64,000 nt of DNA, from the NCBI RefSeq assembly GCF_014066305.1, contig NW_023501052.1, forward strand, positions 124,001 to 188,000, written 5' to 3'. How positions within the stretch are numbered: position 1 is the stretch's first letter; every line of letters begins with the position of its first letter. The notes beneath the pieces are model-generated. The model did not search any database, was not told the origin of the DNA, and saw nothing but the letters and a program-made list of their open reading frames with translations. The DNA is from Letharia columbiana. Taxonomy: Eukaryota; Ascomycota; Lecanoromycetes; Lecanorales; Parmeliaceae. Shown in pieces: positions 36,766-48,519 of the stretch. The translations under genes and the position numbers were made by a program.

Positions 36766-37449
36766 TGATTATGAATTTACGGAGGGTGGTATTAAAAGTC
36801 CTACACATGCGCTAAATCTCTTAGTATGCTTGGCATTTTAATAAATCTGACCTTTTTCTTAGATAGCTTTATTTTTCTAGTAATAATGCTTTATATAACT
36901 ACGTATATACTTATTTACTCGCTTTATAGAGTTATAGAGCCATATATTATCTTTCTTATAATCTTTTCTATACTTATTATCGTTCTTAAGACGAATAACC
37001 TTCGTAATATATCTCGATATTCGCTTTATTTACTTCTAAATCCTCTTTTATATAAGCTCGTAATTCTAGTAATATAATTATCGTTTTTTAATATCTTTAC
37101 GAGTTCTTAGTATATCTTTTTAAATAATTTAACGCTTTATTTATAGCTAATAAGACTTAATTATATTAAGATTTAAAGAGTTATTATACTAGATTATTTA
37201 AATAATATTTATTAATATATAAACTACTTTCTAATACTTTAATATATAAATTAAGGTCTTATCTTTCATAACTATTATATTAAGTCGCTCTCATTTACAC
37301 TTCTAAGCGAATTTTAGAAGCTTTAAAATAAGAATCTATATCTGATAAGAAGGAGAAGTATAAGAAATATAAGCGTATATACCTTTTTCTGATAGCGATA
37401 TCAATTAATTCCCCTCTTCTTTCTCTTAATAGTAACTTTCCTAGTCTTA

Positions 37450-38285
37450 GTAGTAAACTTCTACTCGAGTTTCTTACTAGAAAGATTTCGTAGATTTATT
37501 CATCGTATATTAATCTTAAGTTCTTAAGCTTCTTTAGTCTTAGCTTTTAGAGCATTATTAATTTTAGCGAGATTCGCGATATATTCTTTCTTTTTAGCTA
37601 TAGTTTCGACTTTTTAAATATAATACGGCCTCTTCTTATTATATAAGAAATAACTCTAGAATATAAACTCTATAATATCTACGAAACGACGTCGCATAGT
37701 AGATTTAATAAAGATTTTATTAGATTGCCGCTATATACGTACTTTTCCCCGTCGAGAATTTAAGATTATACTGATTTCGTTATTTTAAATTATCTTTTTC
37801 TACTTCTCTATAATCTAGTCTTAATATTATAAAGCGAATTAATATCGAGCTTTTATTATAGCTTCCGTAAGAGAGGGTTTTTTAGTAGTCTTATAGGGTC
37901 GAAAATTATTTCGTTTAAGTATACGTAGAATTATTATTAACGAGAGTTCTTATTTAGTAGTTAATATAAATAAGATTTTCTTATAATCGTAGCGATCTCT
38001 TCGTATAGCGGCTATAATAGCACTCTTAATCTTAAAAGTAATAATTAAGAATTATCTAGATCTCGATATATTACTCACGTATAATAGTAGTAATTTCTAA
38101 GACTTACTAAAATCAAATTCTCTAATATAAGCTTAGACTTATTTCTATAGACGATTAATAGTAAAGTAAGAGATCTTAGTAATAGTAGTAATAATTTAAG
38201 TTATAATGTTAGCTTCGGCTAAAGTAAGTACTTAAAGTCTAATATCGTTATTATAATTAATAGCTTAAGCTTTATTTATAAACAT
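37450..38285 (-). pseudogene. Tc1/mariner transposase, RIP-dead
   Basis: One minus-strand frame runs for more than 800 nt from an ATG at 38285 and is interrupted only by TAA and TAG. In order it shows an N-terminal HTH-like region, LSLIIILRILKRNNFRP, KKPSLTEAIIKARY, a NNEISIIL block where FSDES-type Asp is expected (Asp to Asn), RRGKVRI, STMRRRFVDIIEF and FLYNKKRPYYI, the typical run of the Tc1/mariner DDE domain. Inactive; the terminal repeats could not be placed. Confidence 0.8.
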
Positions 38286-38525
38286 TTTAATATAGAGAAT
38301 ATAGAGAGGATTACTTTTTATATTTTTAGTAGTTATAATAGCTATAGTAGTTATAATTTGAATTTCGATTTTATATTGCGAAAAAGAAGAAAAAAAGAAG
38401 TAAAACCCGGTTGGTCATTATCGAACACCGTACCCGGAGCCTTAAACTTGATGCTTGCATTAATTGAGATCTTGAATCTGAACACCTGCCGACACATTGT
38501 GTATTACACCAATCCCTCACACAAC

Positions 38526-39098
38526 ATGTCGGGTATGTCACTTTCTCCACTCTGAAGTGTCAAGACTAGCATCAATACGAAGCTAACGCAAACAGACCCA
38601 GAAGACAGCCACATGCTTGGGAGCTCATCCTCATCCGACGACGAAGCCATGTTCCCCTCAGAACTCGAGCCCCCAGGCTCAACCTTCCATGACAATCTCG
38701 CCCCCCTTGAGGCCCAGCCTTCTGGCCTATCACCTCCCCAGTCGCAAGAGTTACACGACCCGATGGACACAGCGGAAGCAAGCCACGATATGAATGGTGC
38801 CGACCAGCTTATGGATGCGGCGCAGGGCGTAGGTCAGAGCAACGGCAATGGCTGGGAGCCAAAGAGCGAGTTTGCAAAGAGTGCGGAAATGGTGCACGAG
38901 CCGGGGAGTTGCTGGAACAATAAGAAGGCGAGGGAGGAGTGGCAGAAGGCTTGGAATCAGATTGAAGACAAGAATTTCAGTCTCAGTGAGTATTCGACGG
39001 GGGATGGTGGAGACAGTGGGAGCTTACCCGTTTTTGATGCAGAGGAGTTCGGTGACCCTTTCGATGAGAGTGAAGGGAGGCAAGGAAATGGAAAATGA
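38526..39098 (+). CDS. Small acidic protein, conserved-looking, unknown function
   Basis: Two exons: 38526-38532 and 38596-39098, with intron 38533-38595 (GTATGT donor, GCTAAC branch, ACAG acceptor), giving 169 residues starting MSDPEDSHMLGSSSSSDDE. The frame is Ser/Asp/Glu-rich with a more ordered patch (CWNNKKAREEWQKAWNQIED, about residues 110-130) followed by an acidic, Asp/Glu-rich C-terminus. No signal peptide, membrane segment or known domain is seen. The near-perfect intron makes a real gene likely. It is the first gene after the AT-rich block, convergent with the SF3a2 gene. Confidence 0.7.
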
Positions 39099-39336
39099 CT
39101 ATAAATGGGGCATGAGCTACGGATATCGGACTGCGGCGTGGAACTCTGACTGCATAGCATTTGGCGTTGTGATTCGAAAGGCACAGATAGCATCGGCGTA
39201 CCCATGAGAACAAATTCTGCAAGGTAAAAATGGATTAGAAGCATTCGTTGACCACGGTCCGTTCCTCTTTTGGGGGGCATCTATCGTACAACCCACGCAA
39301 TAGCAGACCCTCTAGCATTGCTCTAGTAATTACATA

Positions 39337-40120
39337 CTACCGCCTCGGCGCCGTAGGTGCAAGACCAGGCACCCCACTATACCTCTCCTCTCTCTCCGTC
39401 TTGAATAGCACCTGCACCCAGAACTCCTTGCTATCCTCATCAAACCAGCTCCAAAACCTCCCCTCCCTTCTATCCACCTCTCTTGCCTGCAGCTTAAATC
39501 CACAAGTCTCATACGGCTCGGCTGCCACAAGTAAGTACTGATAATTCTTGTCCGGTGGGTCATCCACTTTCTGCTCAAACGCCGACATGAACCTGACCCT
39601 AGGCACCACCCCCGGCGTAATCTCTGGATACTGAAGCTGGAAGAGTAGACCCATCTGCCGAGTCAAGGGATCTCGAGTCTTCGTAATCTTATATCCCGGT
39701 CGTCCAATCTTCACCATATTCCTCCGAACCTGCACCCCCATGTTCACACCTAGCATATTCGCATCTTGCGCTCTCCCCTCCTTTTGCTCCCTCGCTGCTC
39801 TCCTAGCCAAGTTCGTCTGATGCTTGCGACCTTGTGTGTGAGCGAGATAGGAGCCATCATTCTGATGTACTGTGAGGCAGAGCCGACATTCGAAGGAGCC
39901 AACGTGATTCTTGAAGAAGTAGGGGTCTTTGTCAAGATCGATAGTTTCGAGGGCGAGTTTGCGGAGTCGTTCGCGGCGGTCGGCGTTGGTAGCGGAGTGA
40001 GATGCTACACCTCCGCCGCCGAACTTGGAACCGGCTCGATTCTGAGAGAGGAGAGTGTTAGCTCTCCTCTTCTGGAGATTAGGACTGGCTATGAAATGGA
40101 ATGCGTGCCTGGTAATCCAT
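39337..40120 (-). CDS. PRP11: Splicing factor 3a subunit 2 (SF3a66/Prp11)
   Basis: Subunit of the U2 snRNP SF3a complex that helps U2 bind the branch site. Exons 40120-40109 (MDYQ) and 40041-39337 give 238 residues. Exon 2 starts NRAGSKFGGGGVASHSATNA, continues with the matrin-type C2H2 zinc finger (FECRLCLTVHQNDGSYLAH, then GRKHQTN), and ends with the PYETCGFKLQAREVD and FWSWFDEDSKEFWVQV blocks conserved in SF3A2. Intron 40042-40108 (67 nt) has a GC donor (CAG before GCACGC), a GCTAAC branch and a CTCTCAG acceptor; no GT donor keeps the frame. Fungal SF3A2 proteins usually start MD(F/Y)QNR, which supports this splice. Confidence 0.93.
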
Positions 40121-40791
40121 GATGCTTTGCTCGAACCCTACGAAGTTGAGAGTGTCGAGAAGGGCGTTCGATATTTTTTATACAAAGCAATTTCTTGGAC
40201 CGTGGAGTGTATGATCTTTCAATCGCAAATTGTAAGGTTTTGGTGGGGTGGTACAGGTCTACAAGACTGTTGCCAGATGATCGCGTCTGTACAGACGAGT
40301 AACCACTTGCGGTAAAGCGCATCCGGCTAGCGGCCGTGTATCTACTTCTAGGTTCGTATTACCTTTACTACTAATTTTGTGCAATCTTTACATAGCCTCC
40401 TCCTACACCAAGACATCACACAGGCGTTTAGCGTGCCCCCTAGTCCTTCGACTAACAGAGCTGTCCATCCTCCGAGTTCCTATTTTCGCAATGTGTTGTG
40501 GGCAGACTAATGGGATCTCATGGGTACTCTGAGTGTCAACATGCTCTTTGCTGAAGCCAGACTTCGAGTTCGGATAAATCACATCCGACAACATTGAACT
40601 CACAGTTTTCATGTGATTTGCACGTGTGGCTTCTCTGCGAGCCCAGAATCACCCGTCACGAAGCCGTGACAAAAGATACCAAAACATTGCACATAATACA
40701 AATGCTACTGTGTCGACAATTAGTAAAGTTCATGAAGAGTGCTTACGTGGTACAGTCTCCCTTCTCTCAACACCATTAGCCTCTAGTGATG
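40121..40791. other. Intergenic, nothing recognised
   Basis: About 670 bp upstream of SF3a2 and downstream of the nucleotidyltransferase-like gene; only short overlapping frames. Confidence 0.45.
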
Positions 40792-41540
40792 CTAAGCGGA
40801 AGACGGTGATGGAGGCCCGGTGAGCATCAAGATGCGCTTAGTCTGCTGGACTGTTGCCTGCGATTCAGTAGGCACTAGGCCTTCGTCGATGAAGTATTCA
40901 ACGTCTTCCTGGTCGAGCCTATGCTTGTATTCTCGAACTTCGTCTGGGGATCTGAGGATCAAGTTTTGATATCAAAGTAGTCGTTTTGTTCGGGGCGATT
41001 GCTGTACGCAGAGAGCTTGTTTTTGAGCAAGCACTGGCGGTCGAGAACACGGATTTTTTGCGCGTTGGTTGTCAGCTTCATGGTATGGTGCGTGAAGCGA
41101 GGAAGAAGAACCCCGTTTAGCATGATATCGATCTTGACAGCCCTATCCGTTTGGGTATTGTCGCCAATGCTTGGGCCTGTTTCGACGTAGCATCGCAAAA
41201 CCGCTCCGATAAACTTCGACGAGGGTAGAGTAATTCTACGACCAATAGCAAATTATTAGCAAATTTCGCGGTGCTTGGACAAGATGTTAGTATACCTTGG
41301 AGACTGTAGCATTGCTCGGAGGGGTGGAGCATATCCAGGTTCTGGTTTCACACACATATCTACGTCGAAAGTCTGACGGGTGCTGCCGTAAACGCGCATT
41401 GCAAAGCCACCAGTGATAGCGAATTGACCGTCCTGGATGGCAACCTTCGAGTGGTATCCAGACTGAGGTCACGTAGAACCTTATGAAAATCAGAGAAGCG
41501 ATGCTGAAGCTGGAGGATGGCATACAAATTTGAGCGTACT
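40792..41540 (-). pseudogene. Nucleotidyltransferase-fold protein, damaged or mis-assembled
   Basis: Minus-strand coding pieces form a typical NTase-fold protein: AITGGFAMRVYGSTRQTFDVDM gives the GG...GS helix-turn and DxD metal site, VKIDIMLNG gives the third Asp, and LLKNKLSAYSNRPEQNDYFD the helical region usual in DUF-type NTases. An intron at 41236-41295 (GTATAC, TAG) joins two pieces. Two frame breaks remain: near 41455-41470 (-1) and at the T4 run 40964-40967, after which the frame continues LRSPDEVREYKHRLDQEDVE to a stop at 40792-40794. The 5' exon is not resolved. Either a decaying gene or base-level errors. Substrate unknown; many fungal members are uncharacterised. Confidence 0.65.
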
Positions 41541-41740
41541 GACCATTAGATTGTGGAGCAAGAAGCGGCGCTAGAAGGAAATGAACTGCGTTCTGTTGAC
41601 AGGGAGAATTCAAGTAATTGGCTGCTCAGCTCAATTTTCTGAGGTTGTTCTCTGTTTCACATCATATTGGACCCAATTAGTTCCGGGGTAGTTACGTGAG
41701 AGATTCGCTTTGCTCCTGCCATTGGCTAGGCTCATGACAG

Positions 41741-43209
41741 CGGATACCTCGAAGAGGTAATTTGGATTCGATTTCGTCGCCCGTTAGCCCTCGTCCTCGC
41801 TTATTGCGAAGACTCTATGTCTGCCGCAGTCTGTTGAAAGATCATGCCCCGCGTTCGACTCGCTCTTAATTTGGCATTTTATTCATCATTGGTAGGCCTT
41901 GAGAATCATTAATCACTCCAACGCTACGCTTCGCGTGATATCGGAGCTTGATTCGTAGTCGAATCTGTGGGGTGTGACCGAGTAGATCGATGTGATGTCC
42001 CAGTAGGAACAAAAGGATTGATGGAAAGAACAAATAGTTGAATAAGCGCATTATTTTCAGCTGCTCCTATGGCTCGGCGGGAACAAGTCGAAATGCACTT
42101 CGGTAACGCAAATTCGCTTCCTGCGCTTGTGAGTCCCTGTTGTATCTGCCCAGTCTCCTCAAGCCTGTCTCCTTTGTGAAAATGGCCTCTGCGTGAGTCT
42201 GAGGATAGAGATTTATCAAGTGATACTTTAACAGACCCGTGTAATGTCGTCTCACTGTCCGGGGTGAGGCTTCCAGGGAAGGAAGATCTGTAAGGAGGAG
42301 CAGCCCCTATTTTTTTGGTCCTGGGTTCGATCCTGACAGAGGCCCTTTTTGAATTTTGGACACTCCAACTTTTGACAAGTTTCAACCGAAGGCCATCACT
42401 ATTTCGTGACGACGCCACCATGCTGGCACCGCAGGGTTCCAGGTCGAGCAAGCCGTAGATTCAAGAATTTAGCATACTATCAAGCTTAAAAGCCTTGCCA
42501 TCTTTGATCTGGTCTAGGAACGTTGTGCGCCAGGCCAGCAAACAAGCGGTGCGATGGTCACGTATATTCTCAGAGAAGTGAGCATTAGGAACGTAAGGAG
42601 CATCCGGTGTACGAATTGTTCAAATTTTCATTGCTGTATAGAGTACCGCATTCAATCTTAGAATCTTGGAATCTATCCCCATTTCGTCCTTACGCTTTAG
42701 TATCGAGAGCCACAAACCCTACTAGGTTACATCCTAGTCCAGACGCATTGTACGCACTTCCGTAGATCCTCCTCTGCCTGAGGGTTTGAGTGGTGAGATT
42801 TCACAGCCTGATGGCACAGACATGGGAGAGCGCAGAAGCAAAGACAAATAGCATTTGGTTTGTGCATGCTGAACCATTTCTAACGCAAAGCCCCAACGCA
42901 CGAACATTTTATTGGGCGTACCAAATGTCTTGGACATAACCCGTACGGCAAAGAAGAAAAATTCAAGAGTCTGGAACCCAAGGCTGAATCCCAGAGAACA
43001 GTGAGTGGAGTTCATATTACTGCTGCAAAGTATTTGGTTTCGGGCCCACCAGGGCGGAGAAAAAGGTCGATATGTCGTCGGAGAAAGCATCTCCAGCTAG
43101 CCGCAAGCGCCAAGAGGCCGCGCCTAAAATCTAGCTCCCATCCCTGCCCCCTGATCTATAAAGTAAATTCAGCAGCTTGCGCTGACCTTCTGCGATGGTG
43201 CAATGAAGG
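41741..43209. other. Intergenic, no gene recognised
   Basis: About 1.5 kb with only short overlapping frames on both strands. The upstream part may include the unresolved 5' exon of the nucleotidyltransferase-like gene; a possible start is the minus-strand ATG at 41735. The right part is the promoter region of the tubulin cofactor gene. Confidence 0.4.
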
Positions 43210-45245
43210 ATGTCCAGACCCGAAAATTACTTTGGGCGAAGACTCTCCTTTAGCGGAGCATTATGTACGGTGCGCTATGTTGGCCCCATCGAGGGCACTA
43301 AAGGAGACTGGCTTGGGGTAGAATGGGACGAGCCAAGTAGAGGCAAGCATGGTGGAGGTCATAAGGGTGTAAGGTACTTTGAATGTAGGTATGGATTCAA
43401 GACTTCTTGTATTTGATTGGCTTTTCATAATCCGTAATGTCCAAGAATGTCTTCTTGTCTTTGCTCGCGATTGCACGACTATCTGCATGAACTCATTTGT
43501 TCTATGCGTCAGGTCGTAGCGCTTCTCCTACTGCAGCATCCTTCATTCGCCCTTCTAGACCCAGTGATCAGCCTACTAGCTTTTTTGAAGCTTTGAAGAA
43601 AAAGTATGCCTCTGCCAGTGCAGAAGAAATCACGGCAACGGCAAATGAAATCCACATCAGTGGCAAAACCGTGGAGGAGGTCGGCTTCGAAAAGATCCGA
43701 CGGCAGCTTGCAAAGGTGCAAGAACTTCGTATTGTGGTGTTGGACGGTGCATGTATTGCTGCCGTTGACAGCGATCTCGAGAAACAGAATTTGAAGATCA
43801 TCGAGCTTGACCTGAGCAGGAATCTGCTCGAAAGTTGGTACGAAGTCACTGCTATCTGCAGTTCTCTCCATTGTTTGCAAAGCCTTAGACTCGAGTACGT
43901 CCCCACGACATATCTATATATCTCTAGCATCTCTGCTCACCTCGAGTCCTACAGTGGTAATACATTGAGCCGGCCCCAGGACCCATTCAATAGTGACGAA
44001 TCACATGGGTCCTATGGACAACTCAAAGAGCTGAGCCTTAACAACCTTGGCTTCTTGCCAGAAACAGCGACTGGAGAAATTGGCAACCTCTCATGGGAAT
44101 TTGTGAGTAGACCATATTCCTCCTTGGACCACCACTCCTCGGCGCTAACCGAATGCCTCAGATCAAAAAGTTCACGGCCGTATTCCCCTCGCTGACGACC
44201 CTTTCTCTCGCCTCCAATAACCTCACCGACATCACGTTGCCCCTTACGACCCCGCTTCTCACGAAATTAGACCTTTCTTCCAACGCGTTCACCACCCTCG
44301 AGCACATCCGCCCACTAACAGCACTTCCCAATCTCCAAACCCTGTCCCTCCGAGCAAATCCCCTCACATCGCTCTCTTCACCACCAGATATGGGCATCCT
44401 CTTCCCAAAGCTCAAGCATCTGGATCTAATATCGACAGTTCTTCCCACTCTTTCCTCTCTCAATCCAATCCCCGTGTCATTCCCAGGACTTACATCACTC
44501 CTTACAACCCACACACCACTGATCACCTATCCTTCCGCGTCACTCCATACAATCGCCCGCCTTGCGACACTTACCGAGCTCAATTACTCACAGATCACCC
44601 CTCCGGAAAGACAGAATGCGGAGCTCTACTACCTCAGCCAAGTATCGAAGCAGCTCGCTGCCATCACTGACAATGTCAAGGAGCGCGAGGTACTGGAGGA
44701 GCACCCACGATGGAAGGAGCTGTGCGATATCCACGGCGAGCCGACCATCATCAGAACGAACGATGCCGACGCGGCCGACGCAGGAACACTGGCAGCACGA
44801 GTGACGGAATTCGTATTCCAAATCAGCAAACAAGACCTGCAAAGAGCGCGAAAGCACGCTCAGAGCATAGACGGCCATTCAGGCGAGAATACCGCGAAGA
44901 ATGACCCCGGCCACGATGCTCCCATCGTCGAAAAGACGAAACTCATCCCCCGCACCGTAGACGTCTACCGCCTCAAAGGCATCGTAGGCCAACTCTTCAA
45001 CATCAGACCCATGTCGGTGAAGCTGATTTGGGAGACGGAGGAGTGGGATCCTGTGGGTGAGGGGGACGGGGGGCTGGAGTGTCAGTGAGGACGAGTCCGA
45101 CGAGGAAAGCCGGTCGGAAAGGAAGGACAAGAGGAGAGAGAAGGAAATGTGGAAGAGGAGGGAGATGGAGCTGGTGGATGGGACGAGGGAGGTGGGGTTC
45201 TTTGTCGAGGGGAAGCGTGCTAGGGTGAGGGTTGAGTCGCGCTGA
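43210..45245 (+). CDS. PAC2: Tubulin-folding cofactor E (TBCE/Pac2), one apparent frameshift
   Basis: Chaperone that helps assemble the alpha/beta-tubulin heterodimer. Exons 43210-43384, 43513-43894, 43955-44102 and 44162-45245; introns of 128, 60 and 59 nt with GTAGGT, GTACGT and GTGAGT donors. Domains in order: CAP-Gly (YVGPIEGTKGDWLGVEWD, ending GVRYFEC), leucine-rich repeats (IIELDLSRNLLESW, LSLASNNLTDI, KLDLSSNAFTTLEHI), and a C-terminal ubiquitin-like region (TVDVYRLKGIVGQLF). At the G6 run 45068-45073 the frame needs one base fewer to read on into the conserved end (LVDGTREVGFFVEGKRARVRV), stopping at 45243-45245; this gives 595 residues. Read as is, it stops early at 45088. The tail before the end is acidic and basic (EDESDEES, then KDKRREKE). 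Confidence 0.9.
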
Positions 45246-46155
45246 GGCCGTTCCTGATGCTGTGCACTGGCATTTGCAGCAGAGGGCGTTCTCGCATATC
45301 TGCGTTGCTGCAGTGTGCACATGCCAGGGTAAAGTCGCCGGAAAAAGTCGTAGTCGGAGCGGTATCGAGACCCAAAATGCTGATAATCTCGTATCAATTG
45401 AAGAGCTTCTTTTTGCTTAACGTTTTTCTCCAATCGGGCTGGCGACCCGACTTCGGCGTCAAAATTCAAAAAAGTCTAGTCACTGGTGACTGCCACTTTT
45501 TCTAATGGCTCGCGTAAGGTTCGAGAGCACTAAGCATCATATCGGAGGTGCACGTGTCAGACCGTGTCAGACCGCTGAACAGGAAGGGACTTTGACTACG
45601 CGTATCTCACTTAATAAAATTCAGCGCAGAAAGGGCTGGGTGTTGGATATTCCTTTCTATTCGATTGCTAGTGTATGCTATGAGAATTTTTAGAGCTTCT
45701 GCTCTACAGGCCAAATGCTGCAGAGAGAGAGCTGGCTGATCGTACGGTGATTTTGCACTCTTTCTCCACGAGGGGTACTGAAGACACCGTAAATGAGACG
45801 ATGGATTTGCACTATACTCCAGTGTTTGCATGGATGCTATAGACACCGTATGTGTAAGCCCTGATGATGCGAGATGCGATTAGAAACTGCTCAGCAGCTT
45901 CTCGAAACCCGAAATTTTTGCCTCCTGTGGACTATGATGACCATGATGAGAAATTGCACCCCTGATCCGCCGCCTATGCCGGAATTTTCGATTCGCCATT
46001 CTTGAGATCGAAATCGATGCCCACACTGATTGTTTGAAACCCCCAATCGCACTACTCGTGCTGTCCAGGATCCGCAAAAATCGTACTTTGATTGATCAAC
46101 TCTCCGGGCGCTATTAAGCGAGGTAACTCACTCCTGGATAGCACGAGTATGTAAT
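45246..46155. other. Intergenic between convergent genes, nothing recognised
   Basis: About 0.9 kb between the stops of the tubulin cofactor gene and the NDR kinase gene; no frame with coding features, no RNA gene seen. Confidence 0.45.
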
Positions 46156-48519
46156 TCAAGCTTCATTCATGCCCTTGAACCTCTTGAACGTGTACCCAAT
46201 GAATGGCAACGCCATGTCAGCAGATTGCTGGTCGTCTAGAGACTCGGCTTGGGCACGGACTAGTGCAGAATCGTCATTTTGATTAATATCGTCGATTGGG
46301 AAATAGGACACGTCAGTGGCGGATTTGAGGTTTGGTTCGAAGGGAGCGCGGATGGAGCGGAGACCGTTCCAGTCAACACCGTGGAAGAAGGGGTGTGCTT
46401 TGATTTCGATACTGCCACCCGGACCGCCTTGAGAGCCGAGACGGTCTTGGACGTCGCAAAGCATGCTGTGGGGTACTGTCAGCTTGAGGGACAAGGAAGG
46501 GTGGATCAGAGAACCATGTACCTCCGGATGCACTCCTCCGCGATAGGCCACGAATTACGGTTAGCGGGGTCGTCAGCCATCGGGTTATCTTCAGGGAAGT
46601 ACAGTGTTTGCTTCCAGTTGACAATCTTTCGGTAGGTGTCATGGGCATCCTCGGCACAGAATGGAGGCCAGCCGATCAAGCACTCAAACATGATAGCTCC
46701 GACGGACCACCAGTCACAGCTGAAGGAGTAGCCTTGGCCAGTGAAGATCTCAGGAGCGATGTAGTCGGGGGTACCAACGGTGGAGTAAGCTATGCGACGA
46801 CGAGATTGGCGCCATGTCGTGATCGCTTGGCGGCTCATAGTGATATTGAGCTGGTCTAGCGAGAGTGAGTTGCGATTGTCGCGAGCCTTGTTCGAAGTTC
46901 CCTTAATCAGGTTTTGGTAGTAGGAGTTGTCGTGTTCCTTGTGGAAGCCAGTGGATAGACCGAAGTCCGTGAGCTTGACGTGTCCACCACGATCCAGAAG
47001 TATGTTGTCTGGCTTGATGTCACTGAAATGATATTAGCAAATGAGACCAAACTCATGCGCCACTGAAAACAGGGAGCAGCGTGCTGGGGTTGTACGGGAA
47101 AGTGGTGTCATGCTGGAGGACGGAGTTCTAGACGCAGAGGCAATTCAAAAAAGCACGTACCGATGAATAAAGCCATGCTTGTGTACAGCTTCAATGGCAA
47201 GAATGATCTCGGCAATGTAGAATCTCGTTATCGGAACGGAGAAGATCTCATACTTGATGAGCATAGTCATAAGATCCCCTCCTGGCAAGAACTCCATCAA
47301 CATGTAGAGTTTGCTCGTATCCTGGAATGTCGTGTATAGCTTGACGACCCATGGACTGTCAGACTCGGCCAGGATATCGCGCTCTGCACGTACATGTGCA
47401 AGCTGGTCTTTCCTGAACATCTCGGCTTTGTTTAGTGACTTCAGCGCGTAGATCTTGCCGTCTGTTATACGGGTGACGAGCTTCACCTCTCCAAATGCAC
47501 CCTTACCAATCTTCTTTACCGTTATAAAGTTTTCGGGTTCTTCTTTGGTGCGGAGGAAACGAAGGTATCGCGCTTCAGCACTGCCAGCCTTCTCATTTTG
47601 ACGGATCTTTTCTTGCTCAGAGTGCCTATCACTCTTCAGGAACTCATCAAGCTCCCGAGCGCTGAACATAAAACCCGATGTTAGGAAACGATCCGTAGCT
47701 ATGAGCGCGTGACCGTCTAACACAAGGAAGAGCTTACCGAACATTTCGATCACGAGCACGAGAGATGTTCTCCTTGAAGAAAGATTCGACCAGAGCGTGC
47801 AGTCCCTGGCCGCGCTTCACGACGTTGGAAGAGTATTTTTCTGGGTTCTTTTCCGGTGGCTGTTCCTCAGGGGGAGCACTGTACAGAGAAGCTCCTGAGA
47901 GGGTGCCATTCGACAAGGAAGGCGCCAACGTGGCCGAATTATTCGACTGGTTGGAGGTAAAGTTGTGCTGGTTACGAGCCAGCTGGCCCTGATTCTGTTG
48001 ACCGTTTGGGTATAATCTCGAACTCGGAGATTGTTGACGAGCGAATGGACTTGCTTGACGCTGAGGTGTTCCAAGATTCTGGTTCGAGAATTGGCGTGCG
48101 AGGCCGGAAGTAGGATCATTGGCATTGTAGCCAGTCTGACGTTGCTGATAGGATGGCTGCGGAGCTAGGACATTTGGTTGCGGATATTGAGGCTGGGGCT
48201 GAGGCTGAGGCTGAGGCTGGTACTGGTACTGGTTCGGTTGCTGGTACGATGTCTGAGGCTGGCTGTACTGAGCCTGGTATCCGCCCGTGGGGAAGTAGCT
48301 GCCATTTGGACCGCCGTAAGGGCTCTGAATCTGGGCACCGACGTAATCATTGGCGGCCTGGCCGCCGGGAAAGACTGAGTGAGGGAAGTTGGAAGGTGTG
48401 GTTGGAAAGACACGCTCGTTAGTAGGTGTATAGTTCCGATCATTGTTATAGCCGCTGCCTCCGCCTATTCCACCAAAATTGAGGTGGAGTTGCTTCTTTG
48501 GGTCGATATTTCGATCCAT
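46156..48519 (-). CDS. cbk1: NDR-family serine/threonine kinase (COT-1/Cbk1)
   Basis: Polarity and hyphal-growth kinase of the RAM/MOR network, activated by Mob2. Exons 48519-47738, 47661-47161, 47022-46522 and 46465-46156 give 697 residues; introns of 76, 138 and 56 nt have clean GT-AG sites. The N-terminal third is Gln/Pro/Asn-rich, including a PQ repeat from tandem GGCTGA (48187-48215). The Mob-binding helix follows ([15 protein letters not shown]). Kinase motifs: [37 protein letters not shown], the long NDR insert before [16 protein letters not shown], and the C-terminal hydrophobic motif FIGYTFKRF whose Thr is the regulatory phosphosite in this family. All catalytic residues are present. 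Confidence 0.96.

Larger units (their letters stand above)
35086..38350. other. Third RIP-degraded AT-rich block
   Basis: AT-rich DNA of about 3.3 kb containing family A repeats on the left and a dead Tc1/mariner element on the right. An 83-residue hydrophobic frame at 36826-37077 is an artefact of AT-rich codons. Confidence 0.8.

Noticed and set aside
36826..37077. 83-residue very hydrophobic frame, looks like a membrane protein
   Set aside because: It lies in RIP DNA downstream of the dead transposase; AT-rich codons (Ile, Leu, Tyr, Phe, Asn) create such frames by chance.
42300..42345. GGGTTCGATCC resembling a tRNA T-loop
   Set aside because: The flanking bases do not form a T-stem, and no acceptor, D or anticodon arms can be placed.
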